64,000 nt of DNA from Yeguia hominis (GTDB lineage: Bacteria > Bacillota > Clostridia > Oscillospirales > Acutalibacteraceae), in assembly GCF_014384705.1 (NCBI RefSeq), contig NZ_JACRSN010000012.1:24759-88758 (forward strand), read 5' to 3'. The stretch's first letter is position 1; each line of letters starts with the position of its first letter. Positions 25,878 to 35,340 of this stretch are shown piece by piece. The position numbers were made by a program, and so were the translations under genes. The notes under the pieces are model-generated. The model was not told the DNA's origin. It did no database searches and saw nothing but the letters and a program-made list of their open reading frames with translations.

Positions 25878-28334
25878 CGCCAGTTCCCTCCTTTTGTGAA
25901 TTTTCAAAAGCCTCATCTTCTCTAATTTTGCCGGAGATTAAGCTCAGATCGACATCGCCCTCTACGCTTGCCCGCATCATGCCGCTGACTGTACCGTGAA
26001 TTTCGCCGCTGACCATGCCGTCCACGTATACGCGTCCGCTGGCTTCTTTTTTACGGATCACATGCGGAACCGCAAAGGAGGTTTTGTCGACAATTTTGCT
26101 GCCGATCAGCAGAATCTGCGGAAGGACAAAGAGCACCAGGAACATGGAAATAATGGTGCCGCGTCCGAGACTTTGCCCGATGCCGGCGATGGCTGCTTCG
26201 GAGGTCATTTGTCCAATGAGCGTTCCGGCTACGGCGAGAATGGCGCCGGAGGTCAGGACGGTCGGAAATGCGAAATTCAGCGTTTCGGTGATCGATGTTT
26301 TATGATCCATTTTGCCTTTGAGCTCCTGATAACGGCTGGCGATGACGATGGCATAGTCGATGTTTGCGCCCATCTGAATCGAGCTGACCACCAGATAACT
26401 CATGAAGAAAAGCCCGGTTCCGGTGAAGAACGGAATAGAGAAATTGATCCAGATACTGCCCTGAATGACCAGAATGAGCAGAAGCGGCATCCCGGCGGAT
26501 TTAAACGTAAACAGCAGGACAACCAGGACAATGAGCAGCGACACAATACTGACAACGGTATTGTCACGCGCGAACGATTTTTGAAAATCGTACTCATTGG
26601 TGGAGTCCCCGGCAATATAAACGTTGCCGTCAGGATAATAACACGCAGCCGTTTCGTGGAGCGTATCGATAAAGTGATAGGTTTCCTCTCCGCTTTTCGG
26701 AAGCGTTAAGTACAGCAGCATCCGGCTGTATTTATTTCCCTGCAGCTGGGCTTTGGCGCTTTCAATCTGGCTTTTGGCGTCTGTGAGCGTTCGGGTTTGT
26801 TCTTCGCTTAACGATACAATTCCGGCGTCTACCTGATCGCAGACAAACAGGAACATATCCATCAGAGGGACTTTATAAGACGCAATGTTGCCGGCAAGCT
26901 TGCCGTAATCTCCCTGTTCTGTGGCGTAGGCTGCATAGAGAATGCAGGCCATCTCATAATCCAGATCGGCAATCTCTGAAAATTGCCGCGGCGTCAGCTT
27001 ATCGGCCAGCATATAGCCGTCCATGGCCTCCACATTGGAAAGTCCCATGGAGTGGTCAATTTCGTCGAAGCCGGCCAGCTCCTGCAGCAGCTTGGCTTCT
27101 TTTTCGTAATCTCCTGCGGGCACCACCAGCGCCAACATGTTCGAGGAGGGAAACGTATCGTCAATTTGCTGCTTTGCAATTTGCGTTTCATTGAGTTTTG
27201 GCGTGTGCAAAGAGCTGTATCCGTAGGCATAGGGGCATTTCCCGGAGAAATAGATGCCAAACACTAAAAGCGCGGCAAAAATAACCGGAACAAAGAAGCG
27301 GGTTGCATAATCCCACTTTCCGATAAAAGAGATTTTGGGAATGAAATTTTTGTGCCGCGTTTTTTCAATCAGTGGCCCAAACAGAACCAAAAGCCCCGGC
27401 ATAACAATAAAGACGGATAAGAGGGCGTACAAAATGGCTTTAATCAGACAGATGCCCATATCCGGCCCGATTTTGAACTGCATAAACAGCATCGCTGCAA
27501 GACCGCCGACGGTCGTCAGGGAACTGGCGCTGATTTCGGGAATGGCCTTGCTCAGTGCGGTGATGGCAGCATCGCGAACCGGCAGGGTTTCCCGCTCTTC
27601 CTTAAAATGATTGCAGAGAATTACAGCGTAATCGAGCGATAGCGCCAGCTGCAGAATACTGGTAACGGAGTTGGAAACAAAGGAGATTTTTCCCAGGAGA
27701 AAGTTACTGCCCTGGTTGAGAATCATAGCCGTGACGAAGGTCAAAAGCAGAACCGGCACTTCACCATAGGTCTGGGAGGTCAGAATCAATACCACGATGA
27801 CAATAATGGCGACGTATACCATGATGACGCTGACCTCTGAAGCAATGGTATCCTGCAGGGTGTTGCCGAGGTCCGTCGAGATAAACAGATCTTCTTCCCC
27901 GAATAAGGATTTTATCGCTTCCAGCGATTCCAGGCAGCTGTCGTCGGTCTCATCATAGTCGAATGTCACGGAGAAGAGTGCAGAAGAGCGGCTGTAGTGG
28001 CTGGAGGTTTCATCAAAGGCAACACTCTGGACGCCTTTGACTTCTGTCAGCTTTTTTTGAGCGCTTCGGCTTCCTCATAGGTGATGTTTGCGACCATGAC
28101 TTCCGCAGTGCCATAAGTGATAAATTGATCTTCCATTACGCTTAGCGCCTGTTTGGTGTCGGAAGAGTCGGGAAGGTAATAGGTCAAATCGTTTTCTACT
28201 TCGACCCAATTTCGCGAAAGCCCTGAAAAAATCAGTAAAATAACGGTCAACAGGAAAAAAAGATTTCGTTTATCCACAATAAACGTGGCGAGCTTCACCA
28301 TAAAGCTGTTTTTGGCAGCGGTTTTTTGCGGCAT
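25867..28334 (-). CDS. MMPL/RND-family transporter, split by one homopolymer frameshift
   Basis: An RND-type proton-driven exporter of about 820 residues, split in two frames. The first (ATG 28334 to about 28050, 95 residues) has the first membrane helix and the beginning of the porter domain. The second (to 25867) has two blocks of helices typical of MMPL proteins (about residues 30-215 and 470-650 of that frame) with a porter domain between. The frames join at a run of seven T on the plus strand (28052-28058). Eight A in the mRNA would restore one protein. The tail has short G-x-V repeats. MMPL proteins export lipids or hydrophobic compounds; co-encoded with a GLUG/coil partner and a TetR regulator. 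Confidence 0.78.
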
Positions 28335-28376
28335 GGGAGATCCTCCTTCCAGTGATTTGATGCGCTGTTTTTTCTG

Positions 28377-28685
28377 CTACTCCAGTGAAAGCGGTTCAGT
28401 GGATTTTTTCCCGCTTATTTTCATCACGCTGCGTTCCGAGGAAACGGTGCCATAGAGACTGTCTCCGCAAAGCGTCAAAACAGTATGGCAGTTTAAAACA
28501 CTGACCGCTGTGCGCAGATCATGAGAAAAGGAGAGGCGCTGTCCATCTTTTTGTCCGCTGATCGGATTATCTATTCCCATAAGAGAGAAAATCCCTGTAA
28601 TTTGGCCGGCGGCGTTCTCCTGCCAGACGAGGGTTCCGTAGCGCTGGCCAAGCTGGCTCTCCAAAATAATTTCGTATTGCTGCAC
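28377..28685 (-). CDS. Small uncharacterised beta-rich protein
   Basis: A 102-residue protein, GTG start with AGGAGG about 11 bases before it. The alternating short hydrophobic and polar stretches (YGTLVWQ, GIFSLMGIDNP, SFSHDLRTAV) suggest a small antiparallel beta fold. No signal peptide or membrane helix. It is the first gene of the minus-strand operon with the MMPL transporter, 42 bp upstream of it, and is divergent from the TetR gene. I do not recognise its function. Confidence 0.65.
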   Translation of the reverse strand: MQQYEIILESQLGQRYGTLVWQENAAGQITGIFSLMGIDNPISGQKDGQRLSFSHDLRTAVSVLNCHTVLTLCGDSLYGTVSSERSVMKISGKKSTEPLSLE

Positions 28686-28847
28686 CGTGCTTTGACCTCC
28701 TTTTTCAGACTATCGTCAGTTTATCGTATTGTATTTCAAAAAACAAGAGTCAAAGGAACAATGAATGTCACACGGAAGCGGATACGAAAACTGTATGCTG
28801 AAAAAATCCGGCTTCTGTGGTACAATCAACTTGTAGGGGGATTCCCG

Positions 28848-29447
28848 ATGGAAAAACGAATCCATGCAGCGGCCGACCAAACGAAACAGGCGCTTGCTGC
28901 GGCTCTGAAGAAATGGATGGCGCAAAAGCCGATGGATAAGATTACCATCCACGACCTCACGGAATGCTGCGGCATCCGGCGTCAAAATTTTTATTGCCAT
29001 TTTGCGGATATTTACGACCTGATGCGCTGGATGTTCCAAGAAGAGGCCGTATCCACATTGCGCCAGCATGAGGGCACGCTGCTGTGGCAGGAAGGACTTC
29101 TGCAGCTTTTTCGGTATCTTGAGGAAAACCGGGCGGTCTGCCTTTGCGCGCTGAAATCCGTGGGCCGCGATGATCTCAAACGGTTTTTTGAGGCGGATAT
29201 CCATGCCATCATTCACCGGACTGTGGAACAGATCAGCGAAGCTGTCGGCATTGCCCGCGCCGGCGTTACAGCGGAAGATATCGCTTTGATGACGCATGTC
29301 TATGTAGTGGCTTTTGCCGGCGTTCTGGAAAGCTGGCTTTTAGGCGAGATCGAACGCACGCCGGAAGAACTGATTGTTTTTGCGGATTGCTTTTTGCAGG
29401 ATCATATCCGTGGCGCCAAAATTCGGATGCAGTATTTGGGCGTGTGA
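28848..29447 (+). CDS. TetR/AcrR family transcriptional regulator
   Basis: A 199-residue regulator. The N-terminal helix-turn-helix is KITIHDLTECCGIRRQNFYCHF (about residues 33-54) with the TetR signature N-F-Y-x-H-F. The C-terminal half has long helices of the TetR_C_8 (DhaS-type) kind. The start is ATG 28848 with AGGGGGA upstream and an extended -10 (TGGTACAAT, 28818-28826). It is divergent from the MMPL/GLUG operon and is its likely repressor, with the ligand unknown. Confidence 0.85.
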   Translation: MEKRIHAAADQTKQALAAALKKWMAQKPMDKITIHDLTECCGIRRQNFYCHFADIYDLMRWMFQEEAVSTLRQHEGTLLWQEGLLQLFRYLEENRAVCLCALKSVGRDDLKRFFEADIHAIIHRTVEQISEAVGIARAGVTAEDIALMTHVYVVAFAGVLESWLLGEIERTPEELIVFADCFLQDHIRGAKIRMQYLGV

Positions 29448-29711
29448 TGCCGGCGGATACCAAAATCCCTCCTGTTTTGCAGCGTCGTTTTTTCGGGTGC
29501 GTTTGACGCATAAATTCAAAAAACAGCTTGAGAGAATCATGCCTTTCTGTTATAATTAGATGTTGCATAGGGCCGTTTCGCCGTCGCGTGATACCGGGAA
29601 ACCAGAGGTCTTTTGTACGAATCAGAAAATCAGCGGCCGCTTCCTGAGAAAGCGGCACAGAACCCCCCAATTTTTCAGGACACAGAACCTTTTAAGGAGA
29701 TGTCAAACCAT
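29448..29711 (+). promoter_or_regulatory. Promoter and leader of ychF
   Basis: TTGAGA (29528-29533) and TATAAT (29551-29556), 17 bp apart, drive ychF from a leader of about 150 nt. No gene is visible in the spacer. Confidence 0.75.
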
Positions 29712-30806
29712 ATGAAATTAGGTATCGTCGGGCTGCCGAATGTCGGCAAAAGCACGCTCTTTAACGCAATCACAAATGCCGGCGCGCAGTCGGCCAACTA
29801 TCCGTTTTGCACAATAGAGCCGAATGTCGGTGTTGTTGCGGTTCCGGATCCGCGCCTGGACAAGCTGGCGGAGCTTTATCAGCCGGAAAAGTACACACCA
29901 GCCACCATTGAATTCGTCGATATCGCAGGCTTGGTGCGCGGTGCTTCCAAAGGGGAAGGTCTAGGAAATAAGTTTCTCGCGAACATCCGGGAAGTGGACG
30001 CCATTGTCCACGTGGTCCGGTGCTTTTTGAATGACGATATCGTGCATGTCGAGGGCAGCATCGATCCGGCGCGCGATATTGAAACCATCAATCTGGAGCT
30101 GATCCTCTCGGATATGGAGGTTTTGGATCGCCGGATTGATAAAACCAAGAAAATGATCAAGGCAGATAAAAAATATGCAGAGGAATGTGAATTCCTGGAG
30201 CGGGTTCGCGCTGCGCTGGATGCCGGCCGGCCGGCGAGAAGCGTCGAATGTACAGAAGAAGAGCGCGAGATCCTTTCCGGGATTTCTCTGCTGACCAATA
30301 AACCGGTTATCTATGCGGCAAACATGGATGAATCTGACTTCAAAAATGGAATTGCGGAGAATCCGTATTACGCCGTGGTGCAGTCGGTTGCGGCGCAGGA
30401 ACACGCCGGCGTACTGCCAATCTGCGCAGAACTGGAAGCGGAGATTGCGGGGATGGATCCGGAAGAAAAGACCATGTTCCTTTCGGATATCGGGCTTTCA
30501 GAGTCCGGTCTGGATCGGCTGATTCGGGAATGCTATTCGCTTTTGGGCCTGATTTCCTATCTTACGGCGGGCAAGCCGGAGGTGCGCGCCTGGACGATCA
30601 CCAAGGGAACGAAAGCGCCGCAGGCGGCCGGTAAGATCCATAGCGATTTTGAACGGGGATTTATCCGGGCTGAAGTGGTTCCGTTTGACGTTCTGATTGC
30701 GTGCGGAAGCATTGCTGCCGCCAAGGAAAAGGGCCTGGTTCGTTCCGAGGGCAAAGAATATGTGATGCAGGACGGCGACGTGGTGCTGTTCCGTTTTAAC
30801 GTCTGA
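29712..30806 (+). CDS. ychF: Redox-regulated ATPase YchF
   Basis: A 364-residue Obg-family P-loop protein. G1 is GLPNVGKST (residues 7-15), the switch II region is VDIAGLVRGASKGEGLGNKF, and G4 is altered to AANMDE (N-x-x-E), the change that makes YchF prefer ATP to GTP. The C-terminal TGS-like domain ends with VMQDGDVVLFRFNV, the family hallmark. It binds ribosomes and is linked to oxidative stress responses. The start is ATG 29712, after AAGGAGA; a longer frame from 29613 is not supported. Confidence 0.97.
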   Translation: MKLGIVGLPNVGKSTLFNAITNAGAQSANYPFCTIEPNVGVVAVPDPRLDKLAELYQPEKYTPATIEFVDIAGLVRGASKGEGLGNKFLANIREVDAIVHVVRCFLNDDIVHVEGSIDPARDIETINLELILSDMEVLDRRIDKTKKMIKADKKYAEECEFLERVRAALDAGRPARSVECTEEEREILSGISLLTNKPVIYAANMDESDFKNGIAENPYYAVVQSVAAQEHAGVLPICAELEAEIAGMDPEEKTMFLSDIGLSESGLDRLIRECYSLLGLISYLTAGKPEVRAWTITKGTKAPQAAGKIHSDFERGFIRAEVVPFDVLIACGSIAAAKEKGLVRSEGKEYVMQDGDVVLFRFNV

Positions 30807-30909
30807 TTTTCAGCAAACGTTATTTTTGGCTGGCCTCTTTTATATTTTTGGGCGGATCCACTCATACTAATGGTTAGGAAACCCAAAAACAATCAAGGAG
30901 GTTCTATGA

Positions 30910-31455
30910 ATGGAACTCAAAGGAAGCAAGACAGAAGCCAATTTGATGGCAGCATTTGCAGGAGAATCACAGGCCAGAAATAAATATACGTATTATGCCG
31001 CGCGGGCGCGCAAAGATGGCTATGAACAGATTGCGGCCATTTTTGAAGAGACTGCCAATAACGAAAGAGCACACGCCAAACTCTGGTTTACACTGCTGCA
31101 CGATGGAGAGATTCCGAAGACAGATCTAAACCTCTCGGATGCAGCGGACGGAGAGCAGTACGAGTGGACAGAGATGTATCAGGCGTTTGCGAAAACTGCG
31201 GAGGAAGAAGGCTTCCATAGAATCGCGGCGCAGATGCGTCTGGTAGCGGAAATTGAGAAATCCCACGAAACGCGCTATCGGAAGCTCCTGCAAATGGTGC
31301 AGCAAGACGTGGTGTTCGAAGAAAAGGACGGAAAACCGGTCGTCTGGGTTTGCCGAAATTGCGGACACCTTCATGTCGGAGAAAGTGCACCGGCAGTCTG
31401 TCCGGTTTGCGGCCATCCGCAGGCTTATTTTGAACGAAAGCCCGGAAACGATTAA
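30910..31455 (+). CDS. rbr: Rubrerythrin
   Basis: A 181-residue non-haem iron protein that reduces peroxide in anaerobes. The ferritin-like diiron domain (residues 1-140) has its E-x-x-R/E-x-x-H ligands in AFAGESQARNKY, ETANNERAHAKLWF and EIEKSHETRY. The rubredoxin-like C-terminus has two C-x-x-C pairs (CRNCGHLHVG and CPVCGHP) for the FeS4 iron. AAGGAGG lies upstream. It sits 100 bp after ychF, which fits a shared redox-stress context. Confidence 0.96.
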   Translation: MELKGSKTEANLMAAFAGESQARNKYTYYAARARKDGYEQIAAIFEETANNERAHAKLWFTLLHDGEIPKTDLNLSDAADGEQYEWTEMYQAFAKTAEEEGFHRIAAQMRLVAEIEKSHETRYRKLLQMVQQDVVFEEKDGKPVVWVCRNCGHLHVGESAPAVCPVCGHPQAYFERKPGND

Positions 31456-31476
31456 AATTTGAAAGGGGAACCTTGT

Positions 31477-32658
31477 ATGCAGAATTTTGAGTACTATTCA
31501 CCGTGCAAAATTGTATTTGGAAAAGGTGCGGAAAACCAGGTCGCCAAAGAGCTTTTGTGCTATGGCGCGAAGCGCGTGCTGCTGGTGTTCGGCGGGGGAA
31601 GCGTACGCAAAAGCGGTCTGCTGCAGCGGATGGAAGAAAACCTGGATGCTGCGGGAATTGCACATGCATCCTTTGGCGGCGCAAAGCCGAATCCGGTGGT
31701 TTCCCATGCACGGGAAGGCGTTCAGAAAGCGCGAAGTTTCCAGAGCGATTTTATTTTGGCGGTGGGCGGCGGCAGTGCGATTGATACCGCGAAAGCGATT
31801 GCGCATGGCGCTGCGAACCCGGAAACAGATATTTGGGAATTCTGGCTGAAAAAGGTTCCGCTTACGCGCAGCCTTCCGGTTGGTGCGGTTTTGACCATTC
31901 CGGCAGCCGGAAGTGAAACGAGCGACTCGGCCGTCCTTACCAATGAAGAGACCGGCGAAAAGCGCGGGCTTTCCACGGACTTTAATGTGCCGAAACTTGC
32001 CTTTATGGATCCGGAATTGACGTTTACGCTTTCTGATTTTCAGGTAACCTGCGGCATCACAGATATCCTGATGCATACGCTGGACCGGTATTTTACGCAT
32101 ACGAAAAACAACGAACTGACAGATGCCATCGCAGAAGCAGTTTTGCGGACGGCGTTTAAAAACGGCGCAATTGCCGCAAAGGATCATCACAATTACGAGG
32201 CAATGAGCGAACTGATGTGGTGCGGCAGCATTTCCCACAACCGGATGACCGGTCTGGGCGCGCAGACGGACTTCTCAACGCACAAGCTCGGCCATGAACT
32301 CAGCGCGCGTTTTGACGTCGCACACGGTGCAAGCTTGTCGGCGGTATGGGGTTCCTGGGCCAAGGCAGTCTACAGAGAAGAGCCGGAACGGTTTGCGTGC
32401 TATGGAGAGCGCGTCTGGGGAATCCAAAAATCCACCCCGGAAGAGGCAGCAGTTGCGGCCATTGATGCAACGGTTGCATATTTCCAGCGCATTCATGCAC
32501 CGGTTTGCTTTACGGAACTGGGAATCGGCGTGCAGACTGACGAAACGCTCCACGCGCTTGCGCATGCCTGCACGAGCAAAACCGGCGGAAAGACCGGATT
32601 CTTTAAACGGCTTTCCGAAGAGGACGTTTATGAAATTTATCGTGCTGCAAACCATTAA
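31477..32658 (+). CDS. Iron-containing alcohol dehydrogenase (butanol dehydrogenase type)
   Basis: A 393-residue type III alcohol dehydrogenase. The NAD(P)-binding GGGS and VGGGSAIDTAKA motifs are at about residues 38 and 97. The metal site is D-x-x-x-H in TDILMHTLDRYFTHT, with GLGAQTDFSTHKLGHELSARFDVAHG (H residues about 260-280). This is the signature of YqhD/BdhA-like enzymes that reduce aldehydes to butanol or similar alcohols in fermentation. ATG 31477 has AAAGGGGA upstream. Confidence 0.93.
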   Translation: MQNFEYYSPCKIVFGKGAENQVAKELLCYGAKRVLLVFGGGSVRKSGLLQRMEENLDAAGIAHASFGGAKPNPVVSHAREGVQKARSFQSDFILAVGGGSAIDTAKAIAHGAANPETDIWEFWLKKVPLTRSLPVGAVLTIPAAGSETSDSAVLTNEETGEKRGLSTDFNVPKLAFMDPELTFTLSDFQVTCGITDILMHTLDRYFTHTKNNELTDAIAEAVLRTAFKNGAIAAKDHHNYEAMSELMWCGSISHNRMTGLGAQTDFSTHKLGHELSARFDVAHGASLSAVWGSWAKAVYREEPERFACYGERVWGIQKSTPEEAAVAAIDATVAYFQRIHAPVCFTELGIGVQTDETLHALAHACTSKTGGKTGFFKRLSEEDVYEIYRAANH

Positions 32659-32693
32659 CAGGGTTGTGTGCCGATCTAAGAATCCAAAAAACA

Positions 32694-32727
32694 AAGCCCC
32701 GAGATGGCAGATGCCATTTCGGGGCTT
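32694..32727. terminator. Bidirectional terminator
   Basis: AAGCCCCGAGATGGCA (32694-32709) pairs with TGCCATTTCGGGGCTT (32712-32727), one G-T mismatch, a two-base loop. It separates the convergent alcohol dehydrogenase and thiamine pyrophosphokinase genes. Confidence 0.85.
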
Positions 32728-32751
32728 CCGTGTTCTTTCCGCAAAAAAGAA

Positions 32752-33381
32752 TTACGCTTCATGGTCCATTTTCGAAAAGATCAGCATGAGGATGCCGCTG
32801 CCGACACAGATTTCCACAGAATCCGATTCCCACTCGTTGCTGACGCCGATAGGAAAGGTGTTGGAGATGGTTGCATCCTGAAGCGGGTATTTGGCGCCGC
32901 GGATGGTTACCTGCGTGCAGGTGTCTGTCACGGAGAGCATGGATAACGAAAATCCTGGACGTTTCGGAAACGTGATTTCGGCATTTTGTATCAGGTATAG
33001 CGTATTGTTTTGATCCGTAATTTTTACCCGTGCACCGTGTTTTACCGCGAACGCGGCAGCCTGAATGTTGCCTAAAAGATGATCGAGGCGGCCTCCCAGC
33101 GCACAATAGAGAACGATCTCCCGATATCCATGCTGGACTGCATAACGGATTGCCGCCATCGTATCGGTATCATCCTTTTCTTTTGGCAGCTCCAGAGAGG
33201 GAATCGCTTCCGGAAGAGATCCTGTATAAGAGTCGCAGTCACCGACGAAAAGGTCCGGAACAATGCCGCCCTGGGCTGCGTAAGCATAGCCTTTATCGCA
33301 GGCGATCACAAAAGCGGCGTTTTCAATTTCATCGAGTGGGGAAAATGTGCCGCCGGATACAATTGCGCAAAAATCTTTCAT
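32752..33381 (-). CDS. thiN: Thiamine diphosphokinase
   Basis: A 209-residue enzyme that adds pyrophosphate to thiamine to make the coenzyme TPP. Family motifs are CDKGYAYAAQGGIVPDLFVGDCDS (catalytic Asp residues, about 28-51), PKEKDDTDTMAAIRYA, and ALGGRLDHLLGN (about 93). The C-terminal thiamine-binding part has TISNTFPIGVSNEWE. ATG 33381 is set by AGGAGGA. A clean promoter and a 100-nt leader lie upstream. No other thiamine gene is nearby. Confidence 0.93.
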   Translation of the reverse strand: MKDFCAIVSGGTFSPLDEIENAAFVIACDKGYAYAAQGGIVPDLFVGDCDSYTGSLPEAIPSLELPKEKDDTDTMAAIRYAVQHGYREIVLYCALGGRLDHLLGNIQAAAFAVKHGARVKITDQNNTLYLIQNAEITFPKRPGFSLSMLSVTDTCTQVTIRGAKYPLQDATISNTFPIGVSNEWESDSVEICVGSGILMLIFSKMDHEA

Positions 33382-33487
33382 GAAAATCCTCCTGTGAATC
33401 CAAAAGAGCGTATGCCTTCCGGCTGCCCTCAGTGTAAAGGAACAGAGCCTTCGCCCTGCATGGAGTCCTACGTGCAAATTTTTATTC
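33382..33487 (-). promoter_or_regulatory. Leader RNA of thiN with small hairpins
   Basis: About 100 nt between the promoter and the ribosome binding site fold into two small hairpins (GCC-GGAA-GGC, and AGGGC-GAAG-GCUCU). The TPP riboswitch consensus is absent. Its role, if any, is unknown. Confidence 0.3.
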
Positions 33488-33516
33488 AGTATAGCATCAA
33501 AGCAAGTTGAAAGCAA
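33488..33516 (-). promoter_or_regulatory. Promoter of thiN
   Basis: On the minus strand TTGCTT (33516-33511) and TATACT (33493-33488), 17 bp apart. Confidence 0.7.
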
Positions 33517-33892
33517 GAGAACCGGAGAAACAAAAAAACCGCAGCAAACGTTCCCTGCGACCGGGGACTCGGCCGCGTTTTGCGAACCGTCGAGACTGTA
33601 AAGACCGTGTCGGCCCGCAACCTTCCGATGCCATAAAAAAACATAGCTGCAAGGACCTGTAGCGTCCAAGTTTGCAAAAATTTGAACACCACCGAAATCG
33701 TCGGCAGAGAAAGACGGGAGGCGCGCTTGCGTTTTGTACCGGGTCAGGTTGTCCCGAAAGAATCAAACAAAGCAGTATAGGCTTTGCCGCAAAAGCGCAG
33801 GGGCGTTTTGCAGACCGCTCGATATGCAAGCGTTAACGCGCTTGTGTTACCAACCCCTACTTTTATCGGATGGTAAAACTGCAGAAAATCAC
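33517..33892. other. Intergenic region, no gene seen
   Basis: About 375 bp with no supported gene. A short palindrome CAAGCGTTAACGCGCTTG lies near 33829-33846; its role is unknown. Confidence 0.45.
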
Positions 33893-33919
33893 AAATCCGC
33901 CGGCTTAGCCGACGGATTT
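33893..33919 (-). terminator. Terminator of the ruv-glmM operon
   Basis: AAATCCGCCGGC (33893-33904) and GCCGACGGATTT (33908-33919), one mismatch, followed on the minus strand by a T-rich stretch. Confidence 0.7.
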
Positions 33920-33959
33920 GACAGGGAAGCTGTTTGCAACCGACCGATAAAACCCAACG

Positions 33960-35318
33960 TCAGGAATTTCCGCCGAGACGTTCCCGGAGCGTTTCGGCAA
34001 CCGTTTCCGCGATTTCGTGAATGGATGCATTGTCGCGGCCCTCAACCATAACGCGCAGGAGGGGTTCTGTGCCGGACGGACGAACGACGATACGCCCCTC
34101 GTCCCCGAGGGTTGCTTCTGCCTCTTCAATAGCCATTTTGACATGCGGATCCGTGTAGAAACGCAGTTTTCCATCCGGCGCAACGTGTATGTTTACGAGA
34201 ACCTGCGGGTATTTTTCCATGACGGATGCCAGACTGGACAGCTTTGCCTCCCGGCGCCGTAAAATGCAGAGAAGCTGTGCAGCGGTGAGCTGCCCGTCTC
34301 CCGTAGTGGCAAAATCGTGGAAAATGATGTGGCCGCTCTGTTCGCCGCCAAAGTTGTAGCGTTCCAGCAGCATTTCCTCCAGGACATAGCGGTCGCCGAC
34401 CTTGGTTGCGGCAAATTTGATCCCATTTTTTTCACAGAAGCGAATGAAGCCCAGATTGGACATGATGGTGCCGACAGCCGCGTCTTTTTCCAGCTTTCCG
34501 CGGGATTTCATATCGAGAGAACAGATTGCCATCAGGACGTCTCCGTCAATCAGGTTGCCGTTTTCGTCAACGGCCAGACAACGGTCCGCGTCTCCGTCAA
34601 AGGCGATGCCGGCGTCAAGATGGTGTGTGCGTACATAGTCCATCAGCACCTCCATGTGGGTAGAACCGCATGCGGTATTGATGTTGACACCATCCGGCGT
34701 GTCGCTGAGCATATGGCATTCTGCACCGAGTTCCGTAAATAACAGTTTTGCAGTGCGGGAGGCGGATCCGTTTGCACAGTCAAAGGCGACTTTCATCCCG
34801 CCGAGTGCAAAGGGAACGGTGCTCTTAATGTGGTCGACATAGTCGCGCACAACATCCGGGGCGGATTCTACGCGGCCGATTTCCCCGCCGACCCGGCAAA
34901 GCGGCTGTGCTTCATGATCCAAAACAATGGCTTCAATTCGCTCTTCCAGGGCATCGGGAAGCTTGTAGCCGTCGCCGCTGAAAATTTTGATGCCGTTGAA
35001 TTCAAACGGATTGTGCGAAGCGGAAATCATAATGCCCGCGTCCGCCTTATATTTTCCGACAAGATAAGCAACTGCCGGCGTCGGTACGACGCCAAGCTGC
35101 ATGACATTGGCGCCGACGCTGCAAAGTCCGGCTGTCAGAGCATTTTCCAGCATATCGGAAGAAAGACGCGTATCCTTGCCGATTAAAATTTTCGGCCTGC
35201 GGTAAGTGCCGTCTGTCAGTACCATGGCTGCGGCGCGTCCGACCTGCATAGCGAGTTCACAGGTGAGCTCCCGATTTGCCACACCGCGAACGCCGTCTGT
35301 TCCAAATAATCTCCCCAT
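33960..35318 (-). CDS. glmM: Phosphoglucosamine mutase
   Basis: A 452-residue enzyme making glucosamine-1-phosphate for cell wall precursors. The active-site serine lies in MISASHNPFEFNGIK (about residue 99). The Mg2+ loop is FDGDADRCLAVDE (about 240), and RPSGTEPLLRVMVEG near the C-terminus binds the phosphate. It follows ruvB by 22 bp in the same orientation and is the last gene of the ruv operon. A terminator lies 40 bp downstream. Confidence 0.97.
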   Translation of the reverse strand: MGRLFGTDGVRGVANRELTCELAMQVGRAAAMVLTDGTYRRPKILIGKDTRLSSDMLENALTAGLCSVGANVMQLGVVPTPAVAYLVGKYKADAGIMISASHNPFEFNGIKIFSGDGYKLPDALEERIEAIVLDHEAQPLCRVGGEIGRVESAPDVVRDYVDHIKSTVPFALGGMKVAFDCANGSASRTAKLLFTELGAECHMLSDTPDGVNINTACGSTHMEVLMDYVRTHHLDAGIAFDGDADRCLAVDENGNLIDGDVLMAICSLDMKSRGKLEKDAAVGTIMSNLGFIRFCEKNGIKFAATKVGDRYVLEEMLLERYNFGGEQSGHIIFHDFATTGDGQLTAAQLLCILRRREAKLSSLASVMEKYPQVLVNIHVAPDGKLRFYTDPHVKMAIEEAEATLGDEGRIVVRPSGTEPLLRVMVEGRDNASIHEIAETVAETLRERLGGNS

Positions 35319-35340
35319 CGTTAAAAGCCCCCATTATCCG

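Noticed and set aside
28045..28065. Programmed -1 frameshift signal in the MMPL gene
   Set aside because: The context C-AAA-AAA-AGC is not a full slippery heptamer with a downstream structure, so a homopolymer change or slippage is preferred.
33382..33487. TPP riboswitch before thiN
   Set aside because: The conserved CTGAGA and thi-box segments are missing.
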